59,806 nucleotides of DNA. It comes from Bacteroidales bacterium. GTDB taxonomy: Bacteria; Bacteroidota; Bacteroidia; Bacteroidales; UBA932. Positions 25,900-34,501 of the stretch are shown here, one piece after another. Where the stretch lies: positions 1-59,806 of the forward strand of contig JAFSJK010000016.1 in the NCBI GenBank assembly GCA_017439305.1. The letters run 5' to 3'. How positions within the stretch are numbered: position 1 is the stretch's first letter; each line of letters begins with the position of its first letter. The position numbers were made by a program, and so were the translations under genes. Under the pieces are notes generated by a model. It did no database searches and was not told the origin of the DNA. It saw nothing but the letters and a program-made list of their open reading frames with translations.

Positions 25900-27243
25900 T
25901 TAGGGGACAGGGACTGGTTCTTCCTCTTTGTCCGGATTATCCAGGCCCTGTTTGCTTCGGATAAAGTCGAGATCGGAAGTCAGGAAGGCCAGGGTGGCGA
26001 ATAGGGCCAGGAACGGCAGCAAGTCCGTGGAAACCTTGAGCCAGATGATGAAATTGCACGCAACGCCCATCATGAAAAGATGAGAGCTCTTCGGGAATGC
26101 CTTGATTGCAATGAGACCGGCGTAAATCATCACGGCGGAAATGGTGATGAGGCCAATGATGCCGAAATAGAAGATGAAGCGGCAATAACCCACGTCCGTT
26201 CCCATATAGTAACCTCGAACGGTCGCCGTACCGATATAGTTCGGATCGTTTCGCTGATTGGCGAAATATCCGTCACCGACAATCCAGGTTTTCAGGTTGT
26301 CCGGCCAGACATACATCGTCTCGAGTTTGGCCGTGGAGTCCGTGGTCCATTCTCCTTTTTCAAAATAGGAGAAGAAACCCTCGAATCCGAATCGCATCAA
26401 CTTGTTGAATTCAGGGGAGATATTGTAGAACAGGACGCTGATTGGTACCAAGATTGCCAGGGCGATAATCCAGCTTCCGAGAGAACTGCGATAATCCTTA
26501 TCGTACCGTTGCCACCCGAAATTCCTCAGTTCCATCAGGACGACGTAGGCGAGGGCGACGAGGACTCCGACGAGGGTGGTCCGGGCAATCATGTTCCCGA
26601 TGATCGTGATGATGATGAAGGGAATGATCAGCAGCAGCTGAGGTGTATTCCCACGCTCCTTCTTGCCTTGCACCATCAAAAAGCCAAGGGCGACCAGGAC
26701 GGCTGCGAAATGGCTGCCGGCCACGTCAAGCGATGCGCCGATTCCGTAAAGGCGTCCCATATCCTGCAGAAGGGCCTGTCCTTGCTGGACATTGGCGTCG
26801 ACGAACATCCTGACGGCGGGTATGAACTCGATCAACAGGGCCATCGCGCATTGGAAGACGCTGACCCAGGCCAGATAGTTCACAACCAACGGGACATCGA
26901 TCCGTTTGTGGGTAAGATAGATAATGCAGCAGGTGGCAAATGCACTGCTCAACCAGATGATGGCGGACCGGATGTAGGGAACGTACGTGGTGTCGGGCGT
27001 TTGGTTTATATTGATGGCCAGCAGGGAGGCGATGGACACGAAACTGGACAGCAACAGAAAAATCAGTAATTCCCGGGGGAGCGAGAATTCTTCCTTTTTG
27101 ATCAGAACGACAACCATACACACAAGTCCCAAGGCTCCCAAAAGGTTTTTCGTATTGGAAACTGGAAAAAAAGTGAATGTGACGGGGAAATAGAATAAAC
27201 TGACCACGATGCCGGTCAGCAGTATTTTGAGCCACTTCATCAT
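25900..27243 (-). CDS. O-antigen/capsule polymerase-like membrane protein (Wzy)
   Basis: This protein of about 447 residues has roughly twelve predicted membrane segments and a larger polar loop around GRLYGIGASLDVAGSHFAAV and the following WTTDSTAKLETMYVWPDN, an arrangement seen in Wzy/WaaL polymerases and ligases. Sequence conservation in this family is low, so assignment rests on topology and on being the only such candidate beside a Wzx and Wza/Wzc. Tandem ATG codons (27243 and 27240) overlap the stop of the GT2 gene; the longer frame is rejected. Confidence 0.8.
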   Translation of the reverse strand: MMKWLKILLTGIVVSLFYFPVTFTFFPVSNTKNLLGALGLVCMVVVLIKKEEFSLPRELLIFLLLSSFVSIASLLAININQTPDTTYVPYIRSAIIWLSSAFATCCIIYLTHKRIDVPLVVNYLAWVSVFQCAMALLIEFIPAVRMFVDANVQQGQALLQDMGRLYGIGASLDVAGSHFAAVLVALGFLMVQGKKERGNTPQLLLIIPFIIITIIGNMIARTTLVGVLVALAYVVLMELRNFGWQRYDKDYRSSLGSWIIALAILVPISVLFYNISPEFNKLMRFGFEGFFSYFEKGEWTTDSTAKLETMYVWPDNLKTWIVGDGYFANQRNDPNYIGTATVRGYYMGTDVGYCRFIFYFGIIGLITISAVMIYAGLIAIKAFPKSSHLFMMGVACNFIIWLKVSTDLLPFLALFATLAFLTSDLDFIRSKQGLDNPDKEEEPVPVP

Positions 27244-28229
27244 ACGCGGAATTTCAGACGGTAATAAACCTTGTTCACAAGGAATCCATAGAGGCTCACC
27301 AGCGGGAACAGCCCTTTGGCGGCGAACCATTGGACAAGTTTGGTCCGGAAAGGAAGGAGCCGGTTCTTACACACATAGGCGTTCGATTCCGGGAACCACT
27401 CCTTCCATAGTTTATATTGTTGTTTGTCCCCGGAAAAAAGGAAGGGGAGTTTGATGTTCAGCTTGAACAGGTTGATATATAAATCCTTATCAGAGACATC
27501 CCAACTCTCCAACCCTTTCAGGGTCCGGTCGGTGTTGAAACGGATATCAGTCAGATGCCGTTCAGAGAAGGTGTTGGAGAAGGCATTGGCGTTCAGCTTG
27601 ACATAGTGGTACAGCGCCTCGGATACGTGAGCGACCCGCTTGGCATTCGTCGCCAGCAGGATCATCGTCATATCCTCGCCCATTCCGTGCCCGGCCGGGA
27701 AACGGATGTCGCTTTCTTCGTACAAGCTTCTTTTTGCGATCTTGTTCCAGACGTTGTATTTCATCAGTCCGGCCATGAATCCTTCCTTGACCATCTGTTC
27801 GGGATCCGTGTAGGTCGGATTGACCATATAACGGGCGCTCTTCTCGAACTGCATCCAGAAATCGCAATAGACATAGTCGGCCCCGTTATCGGCAGCGGCC
27901 TTGTACATCTTCTCCAGCATATCCGTCTCCACCCAGTCGTCGGAGTCGCAGTGGAAAATGAATTCGCCCGTGGCGACGGCCAAACCCGTATTGCGTGCCG
28001 CCGGGAGACCTTTATTGGCTTCGTGTGTTACGATCCTGGCATCTCGCTCCGGATGCCGGGCGATGACCTTTTCCAGTAATTCCCGGCTCTCGTCCGGAGA
28101 GGCGTCGTCCACGAAGATGAACTCCACATCCTCCAGCGTCTGCTCCAACAGCGACTCGGCGCACCGTTCGATGAACGGCGCCACCTTGTAGAAGGGGGAG
28201 ATGACGGAAACTTTGAAGGGTGCGGACAC
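27240..28229 (-). CDS. Glycosyltransferase family 2
   Basis: This 329-residue GT-A enzyme has SVISPFYKVAPFIERC, FVDDASPDES and HCDSDDW, the metal-binding DxD region. The start appears to be GTG. A 49-base AT-rich gap precedes it, the only real break between genes in the operon, and contains GATATTTG on the minus strand, a one-off match to the minus-7 element, so an internal promoter is possible. Confidence 0.9.
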   Translation of the reverse strand: MSAPFKVSVISPFYKVAPFIERCAESLLEQTLEDVEFIFVDDASPDESRELLEKVIARHPERDARIVTHEANKGLPAARNTGLAVATGEFIFHCDSDDWVETDMLEKMYKAAADNGADYVYCDFWMQFEKSARYMVNPTYTDPEQMVKEGFMAGLMKYNVWNKIAKRSLYEESDIRFPAGHGMGEDMTMILLATNAKRVAHVSEALYHYVKLNANAFSNTFSERHLTDIRFNTDRTLKGLESWDVSDKDLYINLFKLNIKLPFLFSGDKQQYKLWKEWFPESNAYVCKNRLLPFRTKLVQWFAAKGLFPLVSLYGFLVNKVYYRLKFRV

Positions 28230-28278
28230 TTTCTTTTAAAGTCTAATACAACTTACAAATATCGTAATTATTTCCCAA

Positions 28279-29904
28279 TTATCGGAGCGCGGATTCGGGT
28301 GAAGGGTCAAGGATCCGAGCCGTCGGCTTGTAGAACATGAACCGCTTCCGGCTGATCCGGATTTCATCATAATACTCCATCTGGGAATACAGCGTATCCT
28401 GGAAGGAATCGGGCAGTGTCGGAATCGTCTTCAAGGAGTTGCCGGAGATACAGATCAGCGACTTGGCGTAATGGTCGTCGTCATAGGCGGGGACATACTT
28501 GTCGCTCGGGAAGAAATAGAGCGGATAGCCGTTATCCATCCCGACATTCAGCCAATAGGACTGAGAAATGATCCGGTCCCCGGAACAGGCCGCAAAGATG
28601 GGTGTTGAGTCCACATAGACCACCTCGATGCCGTCCTCGACCAGCTTCTGGGTAAAAGCCTCAAGCGTCCGGTGGTTTTGACGGTAATCGACATAATCGG
28701 GAATGAAAGAGTAACCGTAGTTGATGGCGCTGATTGCGAGCAGCGCGACAACAAAGACCGGGATGAATTTACTGGCAAGACATTGCAGGCAGTATACGAC
28801 GGACAGGGCAGCAAGCAACCAGTAGACGAAATAATAGATGTCCCTTGTCCGCATCAGGAATGTCCCGACAAACAGGACGCCCAGGACGCTGATTGTCGAG
28901 AAGACAATGAGGAGGGCGAGGGCGCTGTCGTCCCGGGTCTTGATGATATGGTACAGGCTCCATAGGACGCATAGGACAATCCCCAGCGCAAAGATGGATA
29001 GCGGCAGGTATTGAAGCCCGTCGGACGCGATGGCCAGTCCGGATATGCGGAGAATGTTTTTGACGGACGCCCAGAAGTTGGCGGCCAGTCCGCTTATGGA
29101 AAGATCCAATTGAAGGTCACCGATGATGGGCGTCGTCGCAACATGGAGGGAATCCATATAGAAGTGACCGGCCAATTCGGCGACGAAAACCAGCGCGATG
29201 AACAGAAGGCTCCCTCGATCCAGTTCCCGGAAGGTTTTTCTTTTGGCAATTCCATAAAGGAAGCCAATCCCTTCGATGATCATCAGGGGAATGACCAGGA
29301 TAAGCATTTCCCGCAAGGATTGCATCCCGGCCGCAAAATTCAAGGGGATTGCCAGGGCAAGCATTGCCCAGGGCGTCCGGTCTTTCTTCTTAAGCCTAAG
29401 CCAGCAGCCCAGGGTAAGAATAAGAACGATCAGATACGAGGCATAGAACGACGCCATCGTATAGAGGACTTGCAGTCCGGAAATATAAGTACTGGCGTTT
29501 GTCCCGAAGATGATGCCGCCTCCGATGCACATAAGGCCGGCGGCCATCCCCGTCTTTGTCATGTACTTGTGAAAACTCCACCAGAAGGACAAAAGGACCA
29601 GGACCGTCGACAGGGAGGAAGCGATGGCGAGGGATGTCATACTGTCGTGGACCAATCCATAGAACAGGGCTGAAATGTTGGGGGACGAGATGATATGGTA
29701 CTGGTTCCCGAAAATCCAACCTTCGGGGAAACAGGACCGCGCTTCATGCATCAGCCTTCCTTCGAAGGCGTATGTGTAAATGTCCATCTGGCACCACAGG
29801 GCTCCGTGGAAGTTGATCCAGCAGATGCTGACCACGTAAATGAAGGTCAGCAGATACATCAGGAACACCCCGGTCCGTGTCAGTTTCTCTGATTTGACAC
29901 TCAT
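28279..29904 (-). CDS. Polytopic membrane protein, probable type-specific glycosyltransferase of a Gtr cassette
   Basis: This protein of about 541 residues has around eleven membrane segments and a C-terminal soluble domain of about 120 residues. It is not recognisable by motif. Its place directly after gtrA- and gtrB-like genes, with an ATGA overlap with the latter, matches the third gene of O-antigen glucosylation cassettes, which encodes the GT-C enzyme that moves a lipid-linked sugar onto the growing polymer in the periplasm. The short acidic loop GALWCQMDIYTYAFEGR after TM1 could carry the catalytic acid. The start 29904 is chosen over 30078. Confidence 0.65.
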   Translation of the reverse strand: MSVKSEKLTRTGVFLMYLLTFIYVVSICWINFHGALWCQMDIYTYAFEGRLMHEARSCFPEGWIFGNQYHIISSPNISALFYGLVHDSMTSLAIASSLSTVLVLLSFWWSFHKYMTKTGMAAGLMCIGGGIIFGTNASTYISGLQVLYTMASFYASYLIVLILTLGCWLRLKKKDRTPWAMLALAIPLNFAAGMQSLREMLILVIPLMIIEGIGFLYGIAKRKTFRELDRGSLLFIALVFVAELAGHFYMDSLHVATTPIIGDLQLDLSISGLAANFWASVKNILRISGLAIASDGLQYLPLSIFALGIVLCVLWSLYHIIKTRDDSALALLIVFSTISVLGVLFVGTFLMRTRDIYYFVYWLLAALSVVYCLQCLASKFIPVFVVALLAISAINYGYSFIPDYVDYRQNHRTLEAFTQKLVEDGIEVVYVDSTPIFAACSGDRIISQSYWLNVGMDNGYPLYFFPSDKYVPAYDDDHYAKSLICISGNSLKTIPTLPDSFQDTLYSQMEYYDEIRISRKRFMFYKPTARILDPSPESALR

Positions 29905-30851
29905 TGGATGATCTCCTTTTCGACGTTGTACCGGGGACGGTCTTTCACTTCGAGGTATATCTTGCCGACATATTCTCCCACGATTCCCAGTCCGATCAGG
30001 ATGCAGCCTCCGATGAACCACATCGAAAGCATGAGCGAAGCCCATCCGGCGACGGTCTTTCCCTGGAAGACCATGCAAAGGACATAGATGAGCATGATGA
30101 TGGCCAGAAGGACGAAGACCATCCCCAGCGTGAAGATCAGCCGGACGGGCTTGATGGTGAAGGACGTGATTCCATCGACCGCCAGGTTCATCATCTTGCT
30201 CAGCGTATATTTGCTTTCACCCGCCTCACGGGGACGCAGGTCTTCGTAAATGACGTCCGTCTTGTATCCCAACTGAGGGATGATTCCGCGCAGGAACAGG
30301 TTCCTTTCCCGATAGCGGGAGAGTACTTCGACGGCCCGGCGGCTCATCAGGCGGAAATCGGCGTGGTTGTAAACGGTGTTCACCCCCAGAAGCTTCATCA
30401 GCTTGTAAAAGAGCATGGCCGTCCACCGTTTGAAGCGGGAATCCGCCTTCCGCTCATTCTTGACGCCATAGACGATGTCCGATCCCTCGGCATACTTTTG
30501 AAGCATTTCGGGAATCTTGGAGATGTCATCCTGCAAGTCCGCGTCGATGGTGATGATTACATCGGCATACTCCTTTGCCGTTTCCATTCCTGCCAGGATC
30601 GCATTCTGATGGCCGACGTTTTTGGCCAGCTTGACGCCACATACGAATGGATTGGTGGAGGAGGCGTCTTCGATGATGCTCCAGGTACTGTCCCGGGATC
30701 CGTCATTGACAAACAGCAGGCGGCTGTTTTCGTGGATGGACCGGCCGGAAATCAGACTCGTGTACAGGTCCGTCATCTGCCGGATGGAAGAATGCAGGAC
30801 GGCTTCTTCGTTGTAGCAGGGCAGAACGGTAAATAAGATAGGTGCTTGCAT
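29901..30851 (-). CDS. GtrB-like polyprenyl-phosphate glycosyltransferase
   Basis: This 316-residue GT2 (DPM1/GtrB) protein has TVLPCYNEEAVL, FVNDGSRDST, ITIDADLQDD and the KNERKADSRFKRW segment typical of GtrB, then two C-terminal membrane helices. GtrB loads a hexose onto undecaprenyl phosphate on the cytoplasmic side. gtrA lies 5 bases upstream and the membrane transferase immediately downstream. Confidence 0.92.
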   Translation of the reverse strand: MQAPILFTVLPCYNEEAVLHSSIRQMTDLYTSLISGRSIHENSRLLFVNDGSRDSTWSIIEDASSTNPFVCGVKLAKNVGHQNAILAGMETAKEYADVIITIDADLQDDISKIPEMLQKYAEGSDIVYGVKNERKADSRFKRWTAMLFYKLMKLLGVNTVYNHADFRLMSRRAVEVLSRYRERNLFLRGIIPQLGYKTDVIYEDLRPREAGESKYTLSKMMNLAVDGITSFTIKPVRLIFTLGMVFVLLAIIMLIYVLCMVFQGKTVAGWASLMLSMWFIGGCILIGLGIVGEYVGKIYLEVKDRPRYNVEKEIIQ

Positions 30852-30855
30852 CGGA

Positions 30856-31260
30856 TTATTGATTGTCTTTTTTGAAAGCGAAAAACCGCTGTCCCAGGTA
30901 GTTCAGACCCACGAACAGGACCATTCCCACCACCATTGCGACGTTTTCCTGGATGGTTTTCCCGTAACCTGACAGAAGATGGCGGACGGCGGGTTTGGCT
31001 ATGCCATAGGCAATGAGGTAACAAACCAGGATGTTGATGGTGAAACGAACGATGGACTTGAGGTCGGTTTTTCCGTATTTGAAGGTGTATCCCTTGTTCA
31101 GGAAGTAACTCAGGATGCTCCCGAAGAAGTAATTGGAGGCGGAGGAAACCCAGTAACTGAAGTGAAACACATTGTAGAAGACGAACATGATGGCCGTCCC
31201 GAACAGCGTGTTGATCACACCCACGATGATGAAGCGTATGACTGTTCCGTCAAGTTTCAT
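30856..31260 (-). CDS. GtrA family putative flippase
   Basis: This protein of about 134 residues has four membrane helices and the GtrA signature FIIVGVINTLFGTAIMF ... SNYFFGSILSYFLNKGYTF. GtrA is thought to flip the lipid-linked sugar made by GtrB. A TTG start at 31281 would overlap LicD; the ATG at 31260 gives the usual short N-terminus and is preferred. Confidence 0.9.
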   Translation of the reverse strand: MKLDGTVIRFIIVGVINTLFGTAIMFVFYNVFHFSYWVSSASNYFFGSILSYFLNKGYTFKYGKTDLKSIVRFTINILVCYLIAYGIAKPAVRHLLSGYGKTIQENVAMVVGMVLFVGLNYLGQRFFAFKKDNQ

Positions 31261-31271
31261 GATAATCCCAT

Positions 31272-32099
31272 TTACTTCCAATACAAAGTGGCATGCCCGT
31301 GTTTGGGCTGACGCTGCTCTTCGGGCGGAAGCTGCATATAGTCTCCGTAGATGTTCCGGAGGACGCGGTCATAGCCTTTCATGATTTTGAAAGAGCGTCC
31401 TTCGAATTCCGTGTCGATGGTCTCGTCGAAATCTTCGCAGAGCTGGTAATTCCGGATGCCGTCATCCAGGATACACAGCTGTGACCAATGCTCCGTATTC
31501 CCGTAAGGAATCCGGACGGCGTTGTTTCGCACGACCGCGTTATTGGCGTCCAGTTTCTTCCTTCCCTGGCCGGAAAGCTTGATCGCCATCAGGATGAGGA
31601 AATCCTTGATGCCGCATGTCCGGAGAATGTCGCGGAACGAAGCCAGCGAGTACCGGTAGCGGAGTTGCATCATCCAGTTCTTCTTGACCTCGCCGATGTT
31701 CCGGACGAATTCTTCCTTGTCGTCGGAAACGCCGTCGGCCGGGAAAACGTCGATCCACATACCTCCCTGATAGTTTTTCCCGATTGGGAGAAACGTGGAG
31801 CTTCCGGTCTTGACCGTGTCGAACACCCGGCAGTAGTTCAGGTAGTAATCCGGGTCCTTCTCGCAAACGAGACCGAGTCCCGGTGCCGAGAACGAGGCGA
31901 CGAACCGTTCGTAGTCCGGCCGTGGCATGATAATGTCCACGTCGTCGTCCCAAGGTATGAATCCCTTGTGCCGGATGGCACCGATTAAAGTCCCGTAGGC
32001 GAGGGAATACTTGATCCCGTTGGCGATGCAGTGGTCGTGGACGGCTTGAAGGATTTCCAGCGACTGCGCCTGGATTTCCCGGAGAGTGAGTTCTTTCAT
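31272..32099 (-). CDS. LicD family phosphotransferase (copy 1)
   Basis: This 275-residue protein has the LicD motif YSLAYGTLIGAIRHKGFIPW followed by DDDVD (51-55) and PRPDYERF. LicD proteins transfer phosphorylcholine, glycerol-phosphate or ribitol-phosphate groups from CDP-activated donors to glycans. It is one of three paralogues in this operon, and two cytidylyltransferases that could supply donors are also present. ATGA overlap with the upstream lipoprotein gene. Confidence 0.92.
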   Translation of the reverse strand: MKELTLREIQAQSLEILQAVHDHCIANGIKYSLAYGTLIGAIRHKGFIPWDDDVDIIMPRPDYERFVASFSAPGLGLVCEKDPDYYLNYCRVFDTVKTGSSTFLPIGKNYQGGMWIDVFPADGVSDDKEEFVRNIGEVKKNWMMQLRYRYSLASFRDILRTCGIKDFLILMAIKLSGQGRKKLDANNAVVRNNAVRIPYGNTEHWSQLCILDDGIRNYQLCEDFDETIDTEFEGRSFKIMKGYDRVLRNIYGDYMQLPPEEQRQPKHGHATLYWK

Positions 32100-33889
32100 T
32101 CGTCTGCAATTTGTTCGGCGTCTTCCCAGGTGACCGTAATGGAATAGGGGACACCGTTCAGGACATCGGTCTTTCCGGAGTACTCCTGGCCATACTTGAA
32201 GTCATTGACATCCACGGTGGTGAGGCACTGGACGGCGATATACCAGATACCCGCCTCCAAGGCATCGAATTCAAGATTCTGAACTGATCCGGATGTGTCG
32301 GAGACATACCGGGCGGTGTCCGGATAGGCGTACGTCTCAGGGTCCATCATCAAAGAAAGGTCGAAGCCCGGAGCCCCTTCGAGGGAGACCGTGACGTTCC
32401 TAGCTCCTTCGGGGATGATGACGGCGAAGTGATGACACTGTTTGTCCCCGATCTTTGTATAGGCCGGGAAATTGTCGGAGGAGGATTTGTCCATCGTCCG
32501 GGTCTCCCCGTTGTTGAGGAACCCTTTGACGGTCGTGTAACCCTGGCCTTCGAGGGCGTACCGCATGATGGCCGCCATCAGGTCCCTGACTTCTCCCGAT
32601 GCCGTCATTTCCGGATGTGAACCGGTCATGCAGATCCTTCCGGAATAGTCGTTTTCCTTATATGCCCAGATGGCCGGCTGTTTGTGGAAGGATTCATTTT
32701 GGGGATAATCCACAGAGGCTATTACTTCCGTTCCTTCGGGCATATTGACGGCAAAACCTCCCTTTATATGGCGGATGCCGGCTACATAAGAATCACCGCC
32801 GTAATCGTAATACTTGAGAAGCGGAGAAGAATCCGGGAGTGTCATCCCGATGGATGCGCTGGTTATCCTGGAGTGGTGGAGAAGCCCCGGCCACATGTTG
32901 AGATAATACTCATTGTCCGGTTGCAGGTCATTTCCGTTGGATACGAAAAATGCGCCTGCGCAAGTTCCAACGTAAGCACCGCCATTCCGGATAAAAGCAC
33001 GCATCGCATTCAGGCCCCGTTCTCCCAAAAACGTCCCGTGTGTCAGGGCATTTCCACCGACTACGAACAATAACCTGTACCGGGGCTGTCCGTCTGGATA
33101 CAGCAGCCAGCCGTTGTCGTCCATTTCGCCGCCGGCGATAACCTTGCTCTGCAGGACATAATCCTCTTTTTCTTCATACAAGGTTCCTTCTACGGAGAGG
33201 CCCAGGTATTTGGCGGCATAGAGGTTTTTCCACTTCTTCAGGCCGATGCCGGAATCCAGGAACATGTCTTTGTAGAATGCCCGTTGGGGGACCCTCCGGT
33301 CGATCTGTTCCACCCCCTTTCTCGTCGGAAGGGTGATCTTGTGTCCGGACGGGAAAACGACCGAGAAGAAGAGATTCGAGTCCGTATTCTCGACCCGGAT
33401 GATTGCTGAAGGATCTGCTTTTACGGGAGGAATGGTCTCCCAAGGGGAACCTCCGCAGGAAAAACGCCATTCTTCCTTGGTATACTGTACCTTGGGCTTC
33501 ATCGAAACCGATCCCACCGGGACCCTTTTCCCACCGGAGAGTAGCCAGTCGCCGTTGACGGTCCAGTAGTATTCACTGCCGTCGCAATCGATCATGAAGA
33601 CCGGGAAATCGTTTTCTCCGGCAAACGTATCATTCCAATGCTTCCACATCTTCAAGGTCTTGATTGCGGCTTTAGGATCCCGGGTCTCCTCGACGGGAAG
33701 AATGCCCGATACAAGGGAATACAGGGTATACAGGTCCTGGATGTCGGCATTCGGGCGTTCATAAAGGATTGTCGAGTCCGAGTTGCGGGGATTGATAACC
33801 CACTCCAGCTCCATGTCCCTGCAAGAGACAGGGAACAAGCAGCAGAAGAGCAGGGGAACTAACAGGATGATTCTCCGGGAGCGGCTCAT
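32096..33889 (-). CDS. Lipoprotein with glutamine-amidotransferase-like (BPL_N) domain
   Basis: This 597-residue lipoprotein has lipobox LFPVSC (Cys23). Residues 75-130 (FPVFMIDCDGSEYYWTVNGD) resemble the beta-rich N-terminal segment of some Bacteroidota surface lipoproteins. Residues about 265-445 form a class I amidotransferase-like fold of the BPL_N type: YRLLFVVGGNA, GTCAGAFF (candidate nucleophile Cys310) and GSHPE (His425, Glu427), so a full Cys-His-Glu set is present. The C-terminus (about 480-580) looks like a PPC-type beta domain. Outside the cytoplasm it would more likely hydrolyse or transfer an acyl group than use glutamine. Confidence 0.75.
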   Translation of the reverse strand: MSRSRRIILLVPLLFCCLFPVSCRDMELEWVINPRNSDSTILYERPNADIQDLYTLYSLVSGILPVEETRDPKAAIKTLKMWKHWNDTFAGENDFPVFMIDCDGSEYYWTVNGDWLLSGGKRVPVGSVSMKPKVQYTKEEWRFSCGGSPWETIPPVKADPSAIIRVENTDSNLFFSVVFPSGHKITLPTRKGVEQIDRRVPQRAFYKDMFLDSGIGLKKWKNLYAAKYLGLSVEGTLYEEKEDYVLQSKVIAGGEMDDNGWLLYPDGQPRYRLLFVVGGNALTHGTFLGERGLNAMRAFIRNGGAYVGTCAGAFFVSNGNDLQPDNEYYLNMWPGLLHHSRITSASIGMTLPDSSPLLKYYDYGGDSYVAGIRHIKGGFAVNMPEGTEVIASVDYPQNESFHKQPAIWAYKENDYSGRICMTGSHPEMTASGEVRDLMAAIMRYALEGQGYTTVKGFLNNGETRTMDKSSSDNFPAYTKIGDKQCHHFAVIIPEGARNVTVSLEGAPGFDLSLMMDPETYAYPDTARYVSDTSGSVQNLEFDALEAGIWYIAVQCLTTVDVNDFKYGQEYSGKTDVLNGVPYSITVTWEDAEQIADE

Positions 33890-33893
33890 CGGT

Positions 33894-34496
33894 CTACTGG
33901 TGTTTGGGAAGGAAACGGGCGAGGACGGAATTCTTTATCCGAACCTTCAGCGCTTTGAAATGATACTCGAGCCGGCATTTGGAATCCGGATAGGGACAGC
34001 CGTCCAGCCATTTGACCAGGGCCACATTGAAATGGTCCCTGTAGAACTGCAGGTCGACGTATTTGTATCCCGCCTTGATTGCGTTTTGGATGATATGCCG
34101 GTTCTTTTCGTGGGTGTCAAAGTACATTTTGTCAATTCCCATCTCCCTGGCCAGTTCTTCCTGCCTGGCACAAAGCGCTTTGTAAATTCCTTGACCGTTG
34201 TAGGCGGGAAGGACGGAAGCGAAACAGCAATAGGCATATGTATACTTGCCGAACCAGGTTCGGATGGCTTTCGGGAAAAAGGCCGCAGTACCTACAAGCC
34301 GGTCGTCCTCCGTCAGAGCGACCAGCATGATTCCTTCCGGACCGATCTTTTTTCGGATTTCGTCGCCGGGCAGGGAAGGATAACGCATGAAGATACCCTT
34401 CTTGCGGTTCTCCGCATGGGAATCCCAGATGACCTGGTGAATCTCGTCCCATGAAATCCAGTCCGGCTTTTCGATGATTCTGATGGAAGAGGCCAT
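33894..34496 (-). CDS. GNAT-fold acetyltransferase-like protein
   Basis: This 200-residue protein shows the GNAT core: a strand with MLVALTEDDRLVGTAAFFP, then FASVLPAYNGQGIYKALCARQEELAR, where YNGQGIY fits the acetyl-CoA loop (Q/R-x-x-G-x-G/A), and a later strand MYFDTHEKN. It may N-acetylate an amino sugar or amino acid, or act as an aminoacyl-transfer GNAT; its position beside two ATP-grasp genes makes the second possibility worth noting. Confidence 0.78.
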   Translation of the reverse strand: MASSIRIIEKPDWISWDEIHQVIWDSHAENRKKGIFMRYPSLPGDEIRKKIGPEGIMLVALTEDDRLVGTAAFFPKAIRTWFGKYTYAYCCFASVLPAYNGQGIYKALCARQEELAREMGIDKMYFDTHEKNRHIIQNAIKAGYKYVDLQFYRDHFNVALVKWLDGCPYPDSKCRLEYHFKALKVRIKNSVLARFLPKHQ

Positions 34497-34501
34497 AATG
34501 C

